This document shows positions 7,509-17,013 of a stretch of 64,000 bases of DNA, piece by piece. The number at the start of each line of letters is the position of its first letter. Positions within the stretch are counted from its first letter, which is position 1. The notes under the pieces are model-generated. The model saw only the letters and a list, made by a program, of their open reading frames with translations. It searched no databases and was not told the origin of the DNA. Made by a program: the position numbers and the translations under genes. This DNA is from Erythrobacter aureus (GTDB taxonomy: Bacteria; Pseudomonadota; Alphaproteobacteria; Sphingomonadales; Sphingomonadaceae): contig NZ_CP031357.1 of the NCBI RefSeq assembly GCF_003355455.1, positions 1,032,501-1,096,500 on the forward strand, read 5' to 3'.

Positions 7509-9626
7509 TCAGATTTCGAGCCGGACCCCGATCCGCGCGCTGAAGGGTTCGGCGGGCTGGACGTTCCTGTCGCCATAGGCGCTCGGATAGTAGGTCTCGT
7601 CGAACAGGTTTTCGATGTTGAGCTGCACGCTGAAGCGATCGCTTACGGTGTAATAGGCCGCCGCATCGATACGCCAGTAGCTGGGCAGTTCGACCGTGTT
7701 CGAGAAGCTGGCGTACTGGTCCGCCTGGTGAATTACGCCGAAGCCGAAGCCGAGCGCCTCGGTCACGTCGAAGCGGTTCCAGGCAGCGATCTGGTGTTTC
7801 GGGGTCTGCCGAAGGCGCTGACCGGCGGGTCCGAAGCTGCTGGCGGTCCGCAGTTCGCCATCGAGATAGGTGTATCCGACATTGGCCTGCCAGAAGTCGG
7901 TGATTTCGCCCACTGCGCCGATTTCGAACCCGTCGACGCGGCTTTCACCGGTCAGCGTGGTGTTCCCCAGCCCGTCGGTGAAGGGTGTCTTGCTCCGCTC
8001 GAGACGGAAAAGGGCCGCCGTCACCAGCACCTTGTCGAGCGGCGCCCATTTGAGGCCGAGCTCGTAATTGGTGAACTTCTCAGGCTCGAACTGCGCCGAG
8101 GTCGGGCTCAGCACGAGGAACTGGTCGCCCGCCTGGGGCAGGAAGCTCTCGGCATAGGACGCGTAGATCGAAAGATCGGGATTCGGCTTGACGATCAGGC
8201 CCAGACGCGGGCTGACCTTTTCATCGACCCGGTCACCCGCAACGCCACCCTTTACGTCGAGAGTCTGAAGGTCGAAGCGGTCCCAGCGCAGGCCGCCGAC
8301 CAGTTCGATGTGCTCGCCGATCTGGAGCTGTTCCTGAACGTAGACACTGAGGGTCTCGAGCTGAGAATCGCGCGAGCGTGTTCCCAGATCGAGCGTGTAG
8401 GGCGGCACGAAGATCGTTTCGGCCAGGGGGGTTTCATTCGGATCGAGCCCGCCCGGGACGGCTGCCCGCGTAAAGATCACCCCATCGCGGCTGTTGATCG
8501 TATCCTGGCGGCTGGCTTCGAAGCCGAGCAGCAGCGTGGATTCAATCGTATCGCCACCCGTCTGCCAGACCAGATTGCCCTGGCCGATCCAGTTTTCGCG
8601 ATCGGTGAAGTCGCGATAGCCGCTGAGGAAGACGGTGTTTTCTACCGAGTCGACGCCGGTCGGGAGGATATTGGCATAGACCTTGTCGTAATCGGCATAC
8701 TGAATGGTGGCATTGGCGGTCAGGCCACTGCCGAAATCGTGTTCGATGCGAACGCGGCCGATATGAACCTGCGCTTCCGCCTCGTTGAATTCGGGATCGC
8801 CGAAGAAGGTCTTATCGAAACCGCGCAGTGGCCCGGTGCCGCCGACCGATGGTATGCCGCGATCGGTGACGCGCTTGTCATCGTCATAGGTATAGCTGGC
8901 AATCAGCGTGGTTTGCGGCCCCAACTGAGCGGTCAGGGTCGGCGAGATACCGAAGAAGCGGCCTTCGTAGAAATCGCGGTGGCTGTCGAATTCCTCGTAG
9001 GTGCCGTTCACGCGCAATGCGACGCCATCGGACAGCGGCTGGTTGACATCCGCCAGCAGGGCGAAGGCGCCGAAGCTGTCGACCGACGCCTCGCCGGAGA
9101 TGGCCTGGCCCGACAGCTTGGCGCGCTTGGCCACGCGATTGACGGCTCCGCCGCCAGCGCCGCGGCCGAAGATCAGCGCATTGGCGCCCTTGAGCACTTC
9201 GACCCGTTCGATGTTGTAGAGCGAACGATAATATTGCGCATCGTCGCGCAGACCGTCGATGTAGAAATCGGCGGTGCTTGTCTGTCCGCGGATAATCACT
9301 TCGTCACGGTGTCCCTCGCCGGTTCTCATACTGATCCCGGGGACGTAGCGCAGCGCATCGTTGAGCTGATGGATCGCCTGGTCTTCCAGTTGATCCTCGG
9401 TGATGAAGCTGACACCCTGCGGGACGTCGATCAGCGGGGTCGGCGTCTTGGTCGCGGTCGAGCCATCGTCATTGTCATATCCCGTACCGCGATCGCCGGT
9501 AACGATAATGTCGGTCGGCAGATAGTCGCGTTCGGGCTGACCTCCGTCCTCGGCGAGGGCGGGGGTGGCGGCAAAGACGAAAGCGGCACCGGCGAAGAGC
9601 GCGGCGCGCGAAAAACGATCCCTCAT
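7509..9626 (-). CDS. TonB-dependent siderophore receptor
   Basis: 705 residues from the chosen ATG at 9626; a start at 9659 would put 11 charged residues before the signal peptide. Signal peptide MRDRFSRAALFAGAAF ends near ATPALA, followed by a plug domain (VPQGVSFITEDQLEDQ, YIDGLRDDAQYYRSLYNIER, EVLKGANALIFGRGAGGG) and a beta-barrel ending in aromatic-rich strands and a terminal FSARIGVRLEI. The plug matches the FhuE/FpvA-type siderophore group, importing ferric chelates across the outer membrane with TonB energy. A Fur-box-like sequence lies upstream at 9676-9700. Confidence 0.92.
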   Translation of the reverse strand: MRDRFSRAALFAGAAFVFAATPALAEDGGQPERDYLPTDIIVTGDRGTGYDNDDGSTATKTPTPLIDVPQGVSFITEDQLEDQAIHQLNDALRYVPGISMRTGEGHRDEVIIRGQTSTADFYIDGLRDDAQYYRSLYNIERVEVLKGANALIFGRGAGGGAVNRVAKRAKLSGQAISGEASVDSFGAFALLADVNQPLSDGVALRVNGTYEEFDSHRDFYEGRFFGISPTLTAQLGPQTTLIASYTYDDDKRVTDRGIPSVGGTGPLRGFDKTFFGDPEFNEAEAQVHIGRVRIEHDFGSGLTANATIQYADYDKVYANILPTGVDSVENTVFLSGYRDFTDRENWIGQGNLVWQTGGDTIESTLLLGFEASRQDTINSRDGVIFTRAAVPGGLDPNETPLAETIFVPPYTLDLGTRSRDSQLETLSVYVQEQLQIGEHIELVGGLRWDRFDLQTLDVKGGVAGDRVDEKVSPRLGLIVKPNPDLSIYASYAESFLPQAGDQFLVLSPTSAQFEPEKFTNYELGLKWAPLDKVLVTAALFRLERSKTPFTDGLGNTTLTGESRVDGFEIGAVGEITDFWQANVGYTYLDGELRTASSFGPAGQRLRQTPKHQIAAWNRFDVTEALGFGFGVIHQADQYASFSNTVELPSYWRIDAAAYYTVSDRFSVQLNIENLFDETYYPSAYGDRNVQPAEPFSARIGVRLEI

Positions 9627-9675
9627 GGAAAACTTTCTAATTCTGCGAGTGGTTATCAAACGATGCGCGCCTGCT

Positions 9676-9700
9676 ATTGATAGCTATTCGCATTTGCAAG
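9676..9700 (-). promoter_or_regulatory. Candidate Fur box upstream of the siderophore receptor
   Basis: An AT-rich stretch TTGATAGCTATTCGCATTT, partly matching the GATAATGATAATCATTATC Fur consensus, lies about 50-75 bases before the receptor start in an otherwise GC-rich region. Iron repression is typical for this receptor family. The match is imperfect and the call is an inference. Confidence 0.4.
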
Positions 9701-9788
9701 CGTCATCTGCGTGAAAAAATCGCAAGGGTCGCTTTCACTGATCGCAACACTCGCTTAGGCGACGGCGCGAACCAAGGAGATTCGACCC

Positions 9789-10133
9789 ATGAAAGCGACC
9801 ATCTGGCACAATCCCAAATGCGGCACCTCGCGCAAGACGCTCGCCATTCTCGAGAACCTTTCGAAGGTTGAGGTCGAGGTCGTCGAGTATCTCAAGGACC
9901 CGCCCAGCTCCGAAAAGCTCGCGCAGCTCTACAAGGATGCGGGCATCGCTCCGCAGCAGGGCTTGCGCCTGCGCGGAACCGACGCCGAGGAGCGCGGCCT
10001 TCCCGCTGCCGATGACGCGACCGTGCTGGCGGCCATGGCGGCCGAACCGATGCTGATCGAACGCCCGCTGGTGGAAACCGACAAGGGCGCGCGCCTGTGC
10101 CGTCCGCAGGACCGCGTGCTCGAAATCCTCTAG
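9789..10133 (+). CDS. arsC: ArsC-family arsenate reductase
   Basis: 114 residues with the glutaredoxin-like ArsC fold. Catalytic C11 sits in HNPKCGTSRKT, and the family arginines appear in GLRLRGTD and MLIERPLV, the segment that binds the oxyanion. ArsC reduces arsenate to arsenite with glutathione/glutaredoxin. The Shine-Dalgarno AAGGAG is eight bases before the ATG. No arsR, arsB or acr3 gene is nearby, so this is a lone copy; some lone members (YffB/Spx-like) have other redox roles, but the cysteine and arginines favour ArsC. Confidence 0.87.
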   Translation: MKATIWHNPKCGTSRKTLAILENLSKVEVEVVEYLKDPPSSEKLAQLYKDAGIAPQQGLRLRGTDAEERGLPAADDATVLAAMAAEPMLIERPLVETDKGARLCRPQDRVLEIL

Positions 10134-10137
10134 CCCC

Positions 10138-11487
10138 TCAGCGCCGGTCGAGCGTCAGCGTGCTGTCGGCCTGCAGCGCTCGCGAGCCATAGGCGAAAAC
10201 GACCAGGCACAGGGCGACGATCAGGCCGAAGCCCAGCCAGTCGGAATAGTTGTAGAGCCAGACGCCGAGCGCCGGGGCGTAGATGAAACTCGCCCCGGCG
10301 ACCGAGGCAGTGACGCCCCCGGCCTGGCCCTGTTCGGCCCGCGAGACCGCGAGCGATGTGCCCGAAGTATTGCCCGGCCGAAACAGGCCGAAGCCGAGCG
10401 AGGCGATCGAATAGCCGAGCGCGATCGTGTGCAGGTTCTGTCCCAGGCCCAGCACTACCGTACCGAGCGCCGCAATGGCGATCCCCCATAACGATGCGGC
10501 GCGCGGCCCCAGCTTAAGCCGCGGGATGAGCCCCCATTGGGCAAGCAGGGTGGCGATGGCACCGGCCATGAGGACAAGACCGACCGGCCCTGCGCCGGCA
10601 GCCGGATCGCCGCGCAGTCCCAACCGGTCGAGCACGAGGAAGCCTGCGATCCCGAGGATCATCGCCTGGGCATGCCCGCCGATCAGGCCCGAGACGACCC
10701 ACGGGCGCAGGCGCGGCTCGAACCAGCGCAATCTCGCCGGAGCGTTCTGGCTCTCTTCCTGCTCCTCTTTCGAGACCTCGGCGGTCGGGCTGCCTGAATA
10801 GGGCGCGTCATAGGCACTGCCACGGGCCGGAAACCGGGGCACGTCGTCGGGCAGTCGCAAGCGCAGGGCAATCAGCGTGACCAGGCCGATCAGCGCGAAG
10901 ATCAGGAACGGGCCGGCAAGCCCAAAGAAGGGAAGCACCATAAGCGGAGCGAGCGCGGGGCCGATTACTGTCCCCAGGCCGAAGCTGGACGCCACCAGCG
11001 AAAGCGCCTGCGTGCGCTCCGACCGGGGCGTGCGGCTGGCGACATAGGCCTGGACTGCGGGCGGTGCGGCGCTGCCGAACCCGCCATAGAGGCTCCGTGC
11101 CGCCGCGAACAGCAGCAAGGCCCAGAAGGCCGGAAGAATCCCGACAAGCCCCATCCACAGCATGATGCCGCACAGCAGGAAGCTGGCGATGAAGCCGAGC
11201 ATCCCCAGCGCCATCATTGCCTTGCGTCCACGCCGGTCCGACCGCTGCGCCCAGATCGGGGCGCAGATCACCCACAACAATGCCGACCAGCTATAGGCCA
11301 GGCTGATCCAGACATCGTCGACGCCCAGCGAGGTTCCGATGGAGGGCATGACCGACTGCATTGCGGTATTGCCCGCCGCAGTGGTCAACATGACCGTGAA
11401 CAGCAGCGCCATGCGCCCACGCGGAATGGCGCGCTGTCCGGCTGCCGGAGGCGCCGTATCAGAACTGGCGGGGTCGAAGTCTGCCAT
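10138..11487 (-). CDS. MFS transporter
   Basis: 449 residues from the ATG at 11487; an in-frame GTG at 11568 would add 27 Arg-rich residues without membrane character. Twelve hydrophobic segments with the MFS motif-A-like loop APIWAQRSDRRGRKAMM between helices 2 and 3 are seen. An acidic cytoplasmic loop separates the two halves. Resembles drug/H+ antiporter (TetA-like) members; substrate unknown. It is convergent with arsC, with only four bases between the stops, and divergent from a methyltransferase gene. Confidence 0.88.
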   Translation of the reverse strand: MADFDPASSDTAPPAAGQRAIPRGRMALLFTVMLTTAAGNTAMQSVMPSIGTSLGVDDVWISLAYSWSALLWVICAPIWAQRSDRRGRKAMMALGMLGFIASFLLCGIMLWMGLVGILPAFWALLLFAAARSLYGGFGSAAPPAVQAYVASRTPRSERTQALSLVASSFGLGTVIGPALAPLMVLPFFGLAGPFLIFALIGLVTLIALRLRLPDDVPRFPARGSAYDAPYSGSPTAEVSKEEQEESQNAPARLRWFEPRLRPWVVSGLIGGHAQAMILGIAGFLVLDRLGLRGDPAAGAGPVGLVLMAGAIATLLAQWGLIPRLKLGPRAASLWGIAIAALGTVVLGLGQNLHTIALGYSIASLGFGLFRPGNTSGTSLAVSRAEQGQAGGVTASVAGASFIYAPALGVWLYNYSDWLGFGLIVALCLVVFAYGSRALQADSTLTLDRR

Positions 11488-11581
11488 TGTGAGGGCGGTA
11501 GGGCGGCGCCGGTCAGCTTGCAATGGCGCAGCGAGCCTGCCAGACGGCCACACCAACGAAATTGTCACAGGGTTTGCGATT

Positions 11582-12217
11582 TTGACCGGACATCAGGGCT
11601 TTGGCGTTATCGAGCGCACGAGCTGGCGCAAGCGCGCGGCGCGGCTTTTCGGCCAATGGGGTGTGTTCTTCCGCGGGTTTGTCGAAGAGCCGCGCATGGT
11701 CGGCTCGATCATCCCATCCTCGCGCTTCACCATCCGCAAAATGCTGGCTCCGGTCGATTGGGAGCGGTGCGAGGTGTTCGTCGAATACGGCCCGGGCGTC
11801 GGAACCTTCTGCCAGCCGGTCCTCGATCGTTTGCGGCGCGACGGCACGCTGATCGTGATCGACACCAATCCGCTCTATATCGACTATCTCAAGAAGCACT
11901 TTACGGACAGTCGTTTCCACGCCGTGCACGGTTCGGCTGCCGATGTGGTCGACATCGTCGAGGCGCATGGTCACGACGGGGCGGACTACGTTCTTTCCGG
12001 CCTGCCTTTCTCGACCCTGCCCGATGGCGTCGGGCCGGCGATCGCGAAATCGACCTACGACGTTATCCGGCCGGGCGGCGCCTTTCTGGTCTACCAGTTT
12101 TCGGCCAAGGCGCGTGAGTTCATGGCCCGGCATTTCAAGCGCATCGATAGCGGTTTCGAATTCTGGAACGTGTTGCCGTGCCAACTCTTCTGGGGCTGGA
12201 AAGACCGCGAAGACTAG
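11582..12217 (+). CDS. PmtA-like phospholipid N-methyltransferase
   Basis: 211 residues from a TTG start at 11582, preceded by an AGGG; the first in-frame ATG (11697) would delete the conserved N-terminus before GSIIPSSR. The class I SAM-binding motif is VEYGPGVGTFCQPVLD, followed by acidic VIDTNP at strand 2. The segment GSIIPSSRFTIRKM is typical of bacterial phosphatidylethanolamine N-methyltransferases making phosphatidylcholine. Other SAM enzymes of this group act on rRNA or small molecules, so substrate is inferred. Divergent from the MFS gene, convergent with a membrane-protein gene. Confidence 0.75.
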   Translation: MTGHQGFGVIERTSWRKRAARLFGQWGVFFRGFVEEPRMVGSIIPSSRFTIRKMLAPVDWERCEVFVEYGPGVGTFCQPVLDRLRRDGTLIVIDTNPLYIDYLKKHFTDSRFHAVHGSAADVVDIVEAHGHDGADYVLSGLPFSTLPDGVGPAIAKSTYDVIRPGGAFLVYQFSAKAREFMARHFKRIDSGFEFWNVLPCQLFWGWKDRED

Positions 12218-13038
12218 TCCTCGGTCGTGGCATCCGGATTATCGGACAGCCGGCCGAGCTGGGTGTGAACGGCCGCCAGGACGCACACGATAACCACGAT
12301 CATGATCGCATTGAGCAGGCCTGAAATCACGGCCTCGCCCAGCAGCGCGGCCTGTTCTCCCGCGATCGCGAAGGCCAGCCCCAGGACCAGCGAGATCACG
12401 ATCGAGAGGACCACGAAGGCGGCGAGCAGCAGCAGATAGAAGAAAAACAGCCGGATGCTGTTACCGCGGGTCAGCGCCCAGGACCGTTGCAGCGCCCTGA
12501 TGGGATTGAGTTCGCCATCGATCGCGATCACCGGTGCCGCCAGCGAAAGCTTGGTCACGATGTAGCACACGACCACGAAGGCGATCACGCCGCCCAGCAC
12601 CGCCAGCGCCGGCAATCCGGTGACTGCGCCGACTCCGATGAGAAGCCCCGCGACAATGGCGAACAGAGCGGTTTGAAGCAGTTGCGCCGCTATGTAGGTC
12701 GGGACCGATTTCACCCCGGTCGACAATGCTTGGCCCACAGTGGGATTCGCGCGTCGGCGCACCAGCGCCAGCATCGCCAGCAATCCGATGCCCTGAACGA
12801 TTGCGAGAATAAGATAGACCCACCAATAGCTGGCATAGAGATCGTTGATGGCCCCCATCATCGCGTCCAGGTTGCCGCTCGCCTGGGCAGCCTCGAGATC
12901 GCCCATTTCGGGCAAGGCGATCGCCAGCGCGGCATAGGGCAGGAAAAAGAACACGCCGGCAATGACGGCCAGCAGACCCCGATTGCGGGACAGCAGCCCC
13001 GTGGTGTCTTTCCAGGCGGTGTCGAGATCGAATTTCAT
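12214..13038 (-). CDS. Multi-pass inner membrane protein, unknown function
   Basis: 274 residues from the ATG at 13038. After a soluble stretch ([19 protein letters not shown]) there are about six hydrophobic helices, and a central [16 protein letters not shown] segment that recurs in the glycerophosphodiester phosphodiesterase membrane-domain/DUF975 group of membrane proteins. No catalytic motif is seen. The last four bases overlap the end of the convergent methyltransferase gene. Divergent from lipB, 59 bases apart. Confidence 0.75.
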   Translation of the reverse strand: MKFDLDTAWKDTTGLLSRNRGLLAVIAGVFFFLPYAALAIALPEMGDLEAAQASGNLDAMMGAINDLYASYWWVYLILAIVQGIGLLAMLALVRRRANPTVGQALSTGVKSVPTYIAAQLLQTALFAIVAGLLIGVGAVTGLPALAVLGGVIAFVVVCYIVTKLSLAAPVIAIDGELNPIRALQRSWALTRGNSIRLFFFYLLLLAAFVVLSIVISLVLGLAFAIAGEQAALLGEAVISGLLNAIMIVVIVCVLAAVHTQLGRLSDNPDATTED

Positions 13039-13097
13039 GCAGCGCTTCTCCCGTTTGCCCCTTGATAAGCGCTTCCCCAGTCGCCACGCAATCGCGC

Positions 13098-13769
13098 ATG
13101 TCGTCCAATTTACCCGAAAATATCGAATGGCATGCCGAAGCGAGGCCAATCGGCTATCGCGAAGCACTCGAACGAATGACTGCTCGCAATCGGGCGATTG
13201 CCGAGGGCGAGGCGCGCGAGATGGTCTGGCTGCTCGAACACCCGCCGGTCTATACCGCCGGAACCAGCGCCGACGGGGCGGAACTGCTCGACCCGCGCTT
13301 CGAAGTGGTCGAAGCCGGGCGCGGCGGTCGCTACACCTATCACGGGCCGGGCCAGCGCGTCGGCTATATCATGCTGGACCTGAAAGACCGGGGCCGCGAT
13401 GTGCGCTGTTTCGTCCATGCGCTCGAAGGCTGGGTCATCGCCACGCTGGCCGATATCGGGGTGGAGAGCTGGCGCAGCGAAGGGCGGATCGGCATCTGGA
13501 CTCGCGACATCGACGGGCGCGAAGCAAAGATCGGCGCTATCGGCGTGCGGGTAAGGCGCTGGGTAACGATGCACGGATTTTCGGTGAACCTTGCGCCCGA
13601 TCTGTCTCACTTCACCGGAATAGTTCCCTGCGGCATCGAGGAATTCGGCGTCACCAGCCTGGCACGGCTGGGAATCGACCTTGCGCCGTCGGCCTTCGAT
13701 GAGGCATTGCATGCGCGCTTTGCCGATTTCCTCGGAACTCTAGCCGGAAAGGAGAGCTGCCTGCCATGA
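13098..13769 (+). CDS. lipB: Octanoyl-[acyl carrier protein]:protein transferase LipB
   Basis: 223 residues from ATG 13098 (an in-frame ATG at 13062 adds 12 residues). Family signatures are [15 protein letters not shown] (substrate pocket), the general base K144 in AKIGAIG and the acyl-thioester C178 in GIVPCGI. LipB transfers octanoate from ACP to E2 and GcvH subunits, the first step of lipoate synthesis; LipA is not in the window. It overlaps a lipoprotein gene by four bases at its 3' end. Confidence 0.95.
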   Translation: MSSNLPENIEWHAEARPIGYREALERMTARNRAIAEGEAREMVWLLEHPPVYTAGTSADGAELLDPRFEVVEAGRGGRYTYHGPGQRVGYIMLDLKDRGRDVRCFVHALEGWVIATLADIGVESWRSEGRIGIWTRDIDGREAKIGAIGVRVRRWVTMHGFSVNLAPDLSHFTGIVPCGIEEFGVTSLARLGIDLAPSAFDEALHARFADFLGTLAGKESCLP

Positions 13770-14029
13770 GATCACCACCTGTCGTCCTGCTCGCATGCGG
13801 GCTCGCAGTGCTAACCGCCTGCGGCAACGAGACCCCGGTGGAGGAAACGGGACAGGAGGCGGATCGCGATGCCAAGGGCGAGGTGATCGGCGGCACGATC
13901 GGCGACGATATGATCCCGCTGGATCGGCTGCGCTCGCAGTCGCCGCCAGTGCGCGCGGCGCAGGATTCGCCCCAGCCCGAACCCACCGCCGATTCGGATG
14001 AAGGCGACGCAACCGGACCGGAAACCTAA
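13766..14029 (+). CDS. Small lipoprotein, unknown function
   Basis: 87 residues. A signal peptide ends in lipobox LTAC, making C19 the likely lipidated residue. The mature part is short, acidic and Pro/Gln-rich with no recognised domain; the segment [20 protein letters not shown] has the look of a periplasmic linker. It overlaps lipB by four bases (ATGA), so it is cotranslated with it. Function unknown; residue 20 is Gly, which would not signal inner-membrane retention. Confidence 0.7.
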   Translation: MRSPPVVLLACGLAVLTACGNETPVEETGQEADRDAKGEVIGGTIGDDMIPLDRLRSQSPPVRAAQDSPQPEPTADSDEGDATGPET

Positions 14030-14901
14030 TCCTCGCCCAATAGTCGCCTCGCGCGTTCCAGGTCGCTGCGATCCACGCGCCGGTCGCCTACCGTAAGCAT
14101 GGTCGCGCCGGGATTGGTCGAGAATGCCGAGACGATCTTGAGCGCTTCGGACATCTCGCTTTCGAGCGGTGCGAAGGCCGCGTTGATCCCGGGAAGCTGC
14201 GAGGGATGGATAGCGAACATGCCCGTGAAGCCATCCGCCCGCGCCGCCTCGGCGATACGGGTGCAGACCTCGTCATCGCGCGCGTCGCGAAAGGGATGTT
14301 CGATCGCGCCGATCCCGCGAGCATGGGCGACCAACAGGATCTGCGCGCGGACATGGGCGAACCCATCGCTCCATCGCCCCGCCGGACCGCGCAGGCGGCG
14401 TGCGCCGAAAGAGTGGGCCAGCCCGACGGCGTCCCAGGTCAGTGCGGAAACCCGGGGGTGCAGTTCATCTGCAAGTCGCCCGATCGCCAGGGCGCTGGCG
14501 GGAGTCGATCCGAGTTCGGGCATGATGCGGGTGATATTCGCCGCAAGACCGCTGCGATCTTCGATTTCGTACAAGACCGAAGCCAGTTGACGGATATCGT
14601 CCGCCCCGCGGCACCGGCTCAGCACGATTCCATGCGGCGATCCCTCCATCGCGGCGTCGAGATCCGCGCGCCAGTCGGCGGTATCCATGCCGCCGATCCT
14701 GGCCCAGCGCTGAAATCTGCGCGTGGCCAGGACCTGTTCGCGGTGCGAGCGTAGCCAGTTGGCCGCCTCGATCCTGGCTCGTGCCTTGCGCGTCGGCGCG
14801 CCGGAGCGAGCGAGATCCAGAACGATCGCATCGGCCCCCGATCCGGCTATCGACCCGAGCGCCTCGCTCTTATCCGTCGGGACCAGGATCCACGAACGCA
14901 T
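14026..14901 (-). CDS. HpcH/HpaI aldolase/citrate lyase family protein (CitE-like)
   Basis: 291 residues from the ATG at 14901, chosen because the longer start at 14961 would run into the upstream gene. N-terminal MRSWILVPTDK, ADAIVLDLA and the C-terminal GMFAIHPSQLPGINAAF are typical of CoA-ester lyases of the CitE/malyl-CoA lyase family. Several CitE-like metal or CoA residues are weakly conserved, for example the second-strand glutamates, so activity is uncertain. Follows the oxidoreductase gene on the same strand by 31 bases, probably in one transcript. Confidence 0.78.
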   Translation of the reverse strand: MRSWILVPTDKSEALGSIAGSGADAIVLDLARSGAPTRKARARIEAANWLRSHREQVLATRRFQRWARIGGMDTADWRADLDAAMEGSPHGIVLSRCRGADDIRQLASVLYEIEDRSGLAANITRIMPELGSTPASALAIGRLADELHPRVSALTWDAVGLAHSFGARRLRGPAGRWSDGFAHVRAQILLVAHARGIGAIEHPFRDARDDEVCTRIAEAARADGFTGMFAIHPSQLPGINAAFAPLESEMSEALKIVSAFSTNPGATMLTVGDRRVDRSDLERARRLLGED

Positions 14902-14932
14902 GATCGCCTCCAAATGATCGCCGCACGGCGAA

Positions 14933-16045
14933 TCACTCGGCGGCAGCTTGCTCTTGCGCAATTAGCATAGGGTAATCGACATACCCTTCGGGACCGCGTC
15001 CATACCAGCTATGCGGCACGTTTTCATTAGGCGCTATCGCTGCGCCGAGGCGGAAGCGTTCCGGCAGGTCGGGATTTGAAATGAAATCCCTGCCCCAACT
15101 GATCGCGTCGGCACGGCCCGCATCGATGTCGGCGACGGCATCCTCTGGCGAATAATCGCTGTTGAGGATGAGCGGTCCCGAATAGATCTGGCGGATGAGC
15201 GGGCTCTGCTTGGGAACCTCGGTGGCCCCGAAAGTCCCGTCCGGTCCCGGCTCGCGCAGCTCGAGGAAGGCGATGCCGAGATCCTCGATCACCCTGGCCG
15301 CGGCGCCGAAGGTTGCCGCGGGATCGCTGTCGTCGCACCCTTGCGTTTCGCCATTGGGTGACAGGCGAACGCCGACGCGGTCCGCACCCCAGACATCGAC
15401 GAGCGCGGTGAGCACTTCGCGCAGGAAGCGGGTGCGGTTTTCCGGGCTGCCGCCATATTCGTCGGTGCGCAGATTGGTGCTGTCGCGCAGGAACTGGTCC
15501 ACCAGATAGCCATTCGCGCCGTGCAACTGGACGCCATCGAAGCCTGCCTTTTTGGCGTTTTCGGCAGCGTGGCGGTAGTCTTCGACGATCCGATTGATGT
15601 CCTCGGTCGTCGCCTCGCGCGCCTGTTCGTAATCCTTGCGGCCTTCGAACGTGTGCGCATGACCCGGTGCGGTTGTCGCGCTGGCCGAAACCGGTGGATT
15701 GCCGCCGAGGAACAGCGGGTGGACGAGGCGGCCCATATGCCACAGTTGGAGGACGATCAGTCCCCCTTCCTCGTGCACCGCGTCGGTCACCAGTTTCCAG
15801 CCCTCGACCTGTTCTTCGCTCCAGATGCCGGGCGCCGCAGGCCAGCCGAGCCCTTCCACGCTGATCCCGGTAGCTTCCGAAATGATCAGTCCGGCGCTCG
15901 CCCGCTGGCGATAATAGGTCGCCATCATTTCGTTCGGGACCGAACCGGGCTGGGTCGAGCGGCCACGGGTGAGCGGCGCCATGAAAACGCGGTTTCTGGC
16001 TTCGAGAGCGCCCATGGTGAGCGGCTGGAACAGGCTATCGTGCAT
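14933..16045 (-). CDS. Old yellow enzyme family NADH:flavin oxidoreductase (NemA-like)
   Basis: 370 residues forming an FMN-binding TIM barrel. Features of the family are NRVFMAPLTR at the N-terminus, LQLWHMGR, the substrate-binding HGANGYLVDQFLRDSTN followed by RTDEYGGS, and the phosphate-binding WGRDFISNPDLPERF near the C-terminus. These enzymes reduce activated C=C bonds, nitro groups and nitrate esters with NAD(P)H. Cytosolic; physiological substrate not predictable. Divergent from an EamA transporter with 55 bases between starts. Confidence 0.92.
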   Translation of the reverse strand: MHDSLFQPLTMGALEARNRVFMAPLTRGRSTQPGSVPNEMMATYYRQRASAGLIISEATGISVEGLGWPAAPGIWSEEQVEGWKLVTDAVHEEGGLIVLQLWHMGRLVHPLFLGGNPPVSASATTAPGHAHTFEGRKDYEQAREATTEDINRIVEDYRHAAENAKKAGFDGVQLHGANGYLVDQFLRDSTNLRTDEYGGSPENRTRFLREVLTALVDVWGADRVGVRLSPNGETQGCDDSDPAATFGAAARVIEDLGIAFLELREPGPDGTFGATEVPKQSPLIRQIYSGPLILNSDYSPEDAVADIDAGRADAISWGRDFISNPDLPERFRLGAAIAPNENVPHSWYGRGPEGYVDYPMLIAQEQAAAE

Positions 16046-16100
16046 GCGGGGACAAATCCTTTTTGCTGGCGCGACTTGGCCCTTGAGCTAAGGGCGGCTC

Positions 16101-17009
16101 ATGAGCAGCGCAACCACCGCACCGGACAAGAATGGCTTTCAGACAAGTGCATGGCACTTTGCCGCGCTGATCGCTGGAAACATCGCGCTTGCGCTGGGGC
16201 CGTGGCTGGTACGACTATCGGATACGGGGCCGGTTTCGGCGGCGTTCTGGCGCCTGCTGTTGCCCGTTCCGATCCTTGCGATCCTGGCTTGGCGCGCGCG
16301 ATCGCCCGGCCCACTGGACCGCAGGCTGGCCTTGTTGTGCATGGCGGCTGGCGCCTTTTTCGCCTTCGATCTTGCGAGCTGGCATGTCGGTATCGAGCGG
16401 ACCCGATTGGCGAATGCGACGCTGTTCGGCAATTCCGGCGGGGTTATCCTGATGATCTGGGGCCTGATCGCGGCGCGCAGGGCGCCCACGGGGCAGGAAG
16501 GCGCCGGGGTGCTGGCGGCGCTGATCGGGGCGGCGATTCTGCTTGGTCGCAGCCTGGAGATTTCCGCAGCGACCTTCGTCGGAGACCTGTTTTGCCTAGC
16601 CGCTGGGATTTTCTATGCCTTTTACCTGTTGCCGGCCCAGCGCGCACGGGCCGTGCTCGGCCCCTGGAGTGTCCTGTTGCTGGTCAGCCTGGTGGCATCG
16701 CCCCTGCTCCTCGGCATGGCGCTGCTGGCGGGGGAGCCGATTTTTCCCGGCGAGGCCGGTTGGACACCGCTCCTCACCCTCGCAGTTAGTAGCCAGATCG
16801 TGGGACAAGGGCTGTTGGTGTTCTCGCTGCGCCATTTCCCGCCGCTCATCATCGGAATGGCGTTGCTGACGCAGCCTGCCGTTGCTGCGCTGGTCGGGTG
16901 GCTTGCCTTCGGCGAGATGCTTGTGCCGCTCGATATTCTCGGCATGGCGCTGGTCGGCGCCGCGCTCGTCCTGGCGCGGGCGCCCGGCAAGGTGGGCCGG
17001 GTCCGCTAG
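16101..17009 (+). CDS. DMT superfamily (EamA) transporter
   Basis: 302 residues with ten hydrophobic segments in two EamA repeats of five helices (about 20-150 and 165-300); NATLFGNSGGVILMIWGL and the second-half equivalent PLIIGMALLTQPAVAALVGW end each repeat. Members export amino acids, nucleosides or other metabolites. The ATG is preceded by GGGCGGCTC rather than a strong Shine-Dalgarno. Convergent with the DUF2254 gene, with four bases between stops. Confidence 0.88.
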   Translation: MSSATTAPDKNGFQTSAWHFAALIAGNIALALGPWLVRLSDTGPVSAAFWRLLLPVPILAILAWRARSPGPLDRRLALLCMAAGAFFAFDLASWHVGIERTRLANATLFGNSGGVILMIWGLIAARRAPTGQEGAGVLAALIGAAILLGRSLEISAATFVGDLFCLAAGIFYAFYLLPAQRARAVLGPWSVLLLVSLVASPLLLGMALLAGEPIFPGEAGWTPLLTLAVSSQIVGQGLLVFSLRHFPPLIIGMALLTQPAVAALVGWLAFGEMLVPLDILGMALVGAALVLARAPGKVGRVR

Positions 17010-17013
17010 AAGG

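Noticed and set aside
7377..9680. 767-codon open frame opposite the siderophore receptor
   Set aside because: Shadow of the receptor gene; no motif, no signal peptide, and the receptor assignment is certain.
13766..14029. Lipoprotein as a toxin-antitoxin component
   Set aside because: It has a lipobox and no partner gene; lipB is its only overlap.
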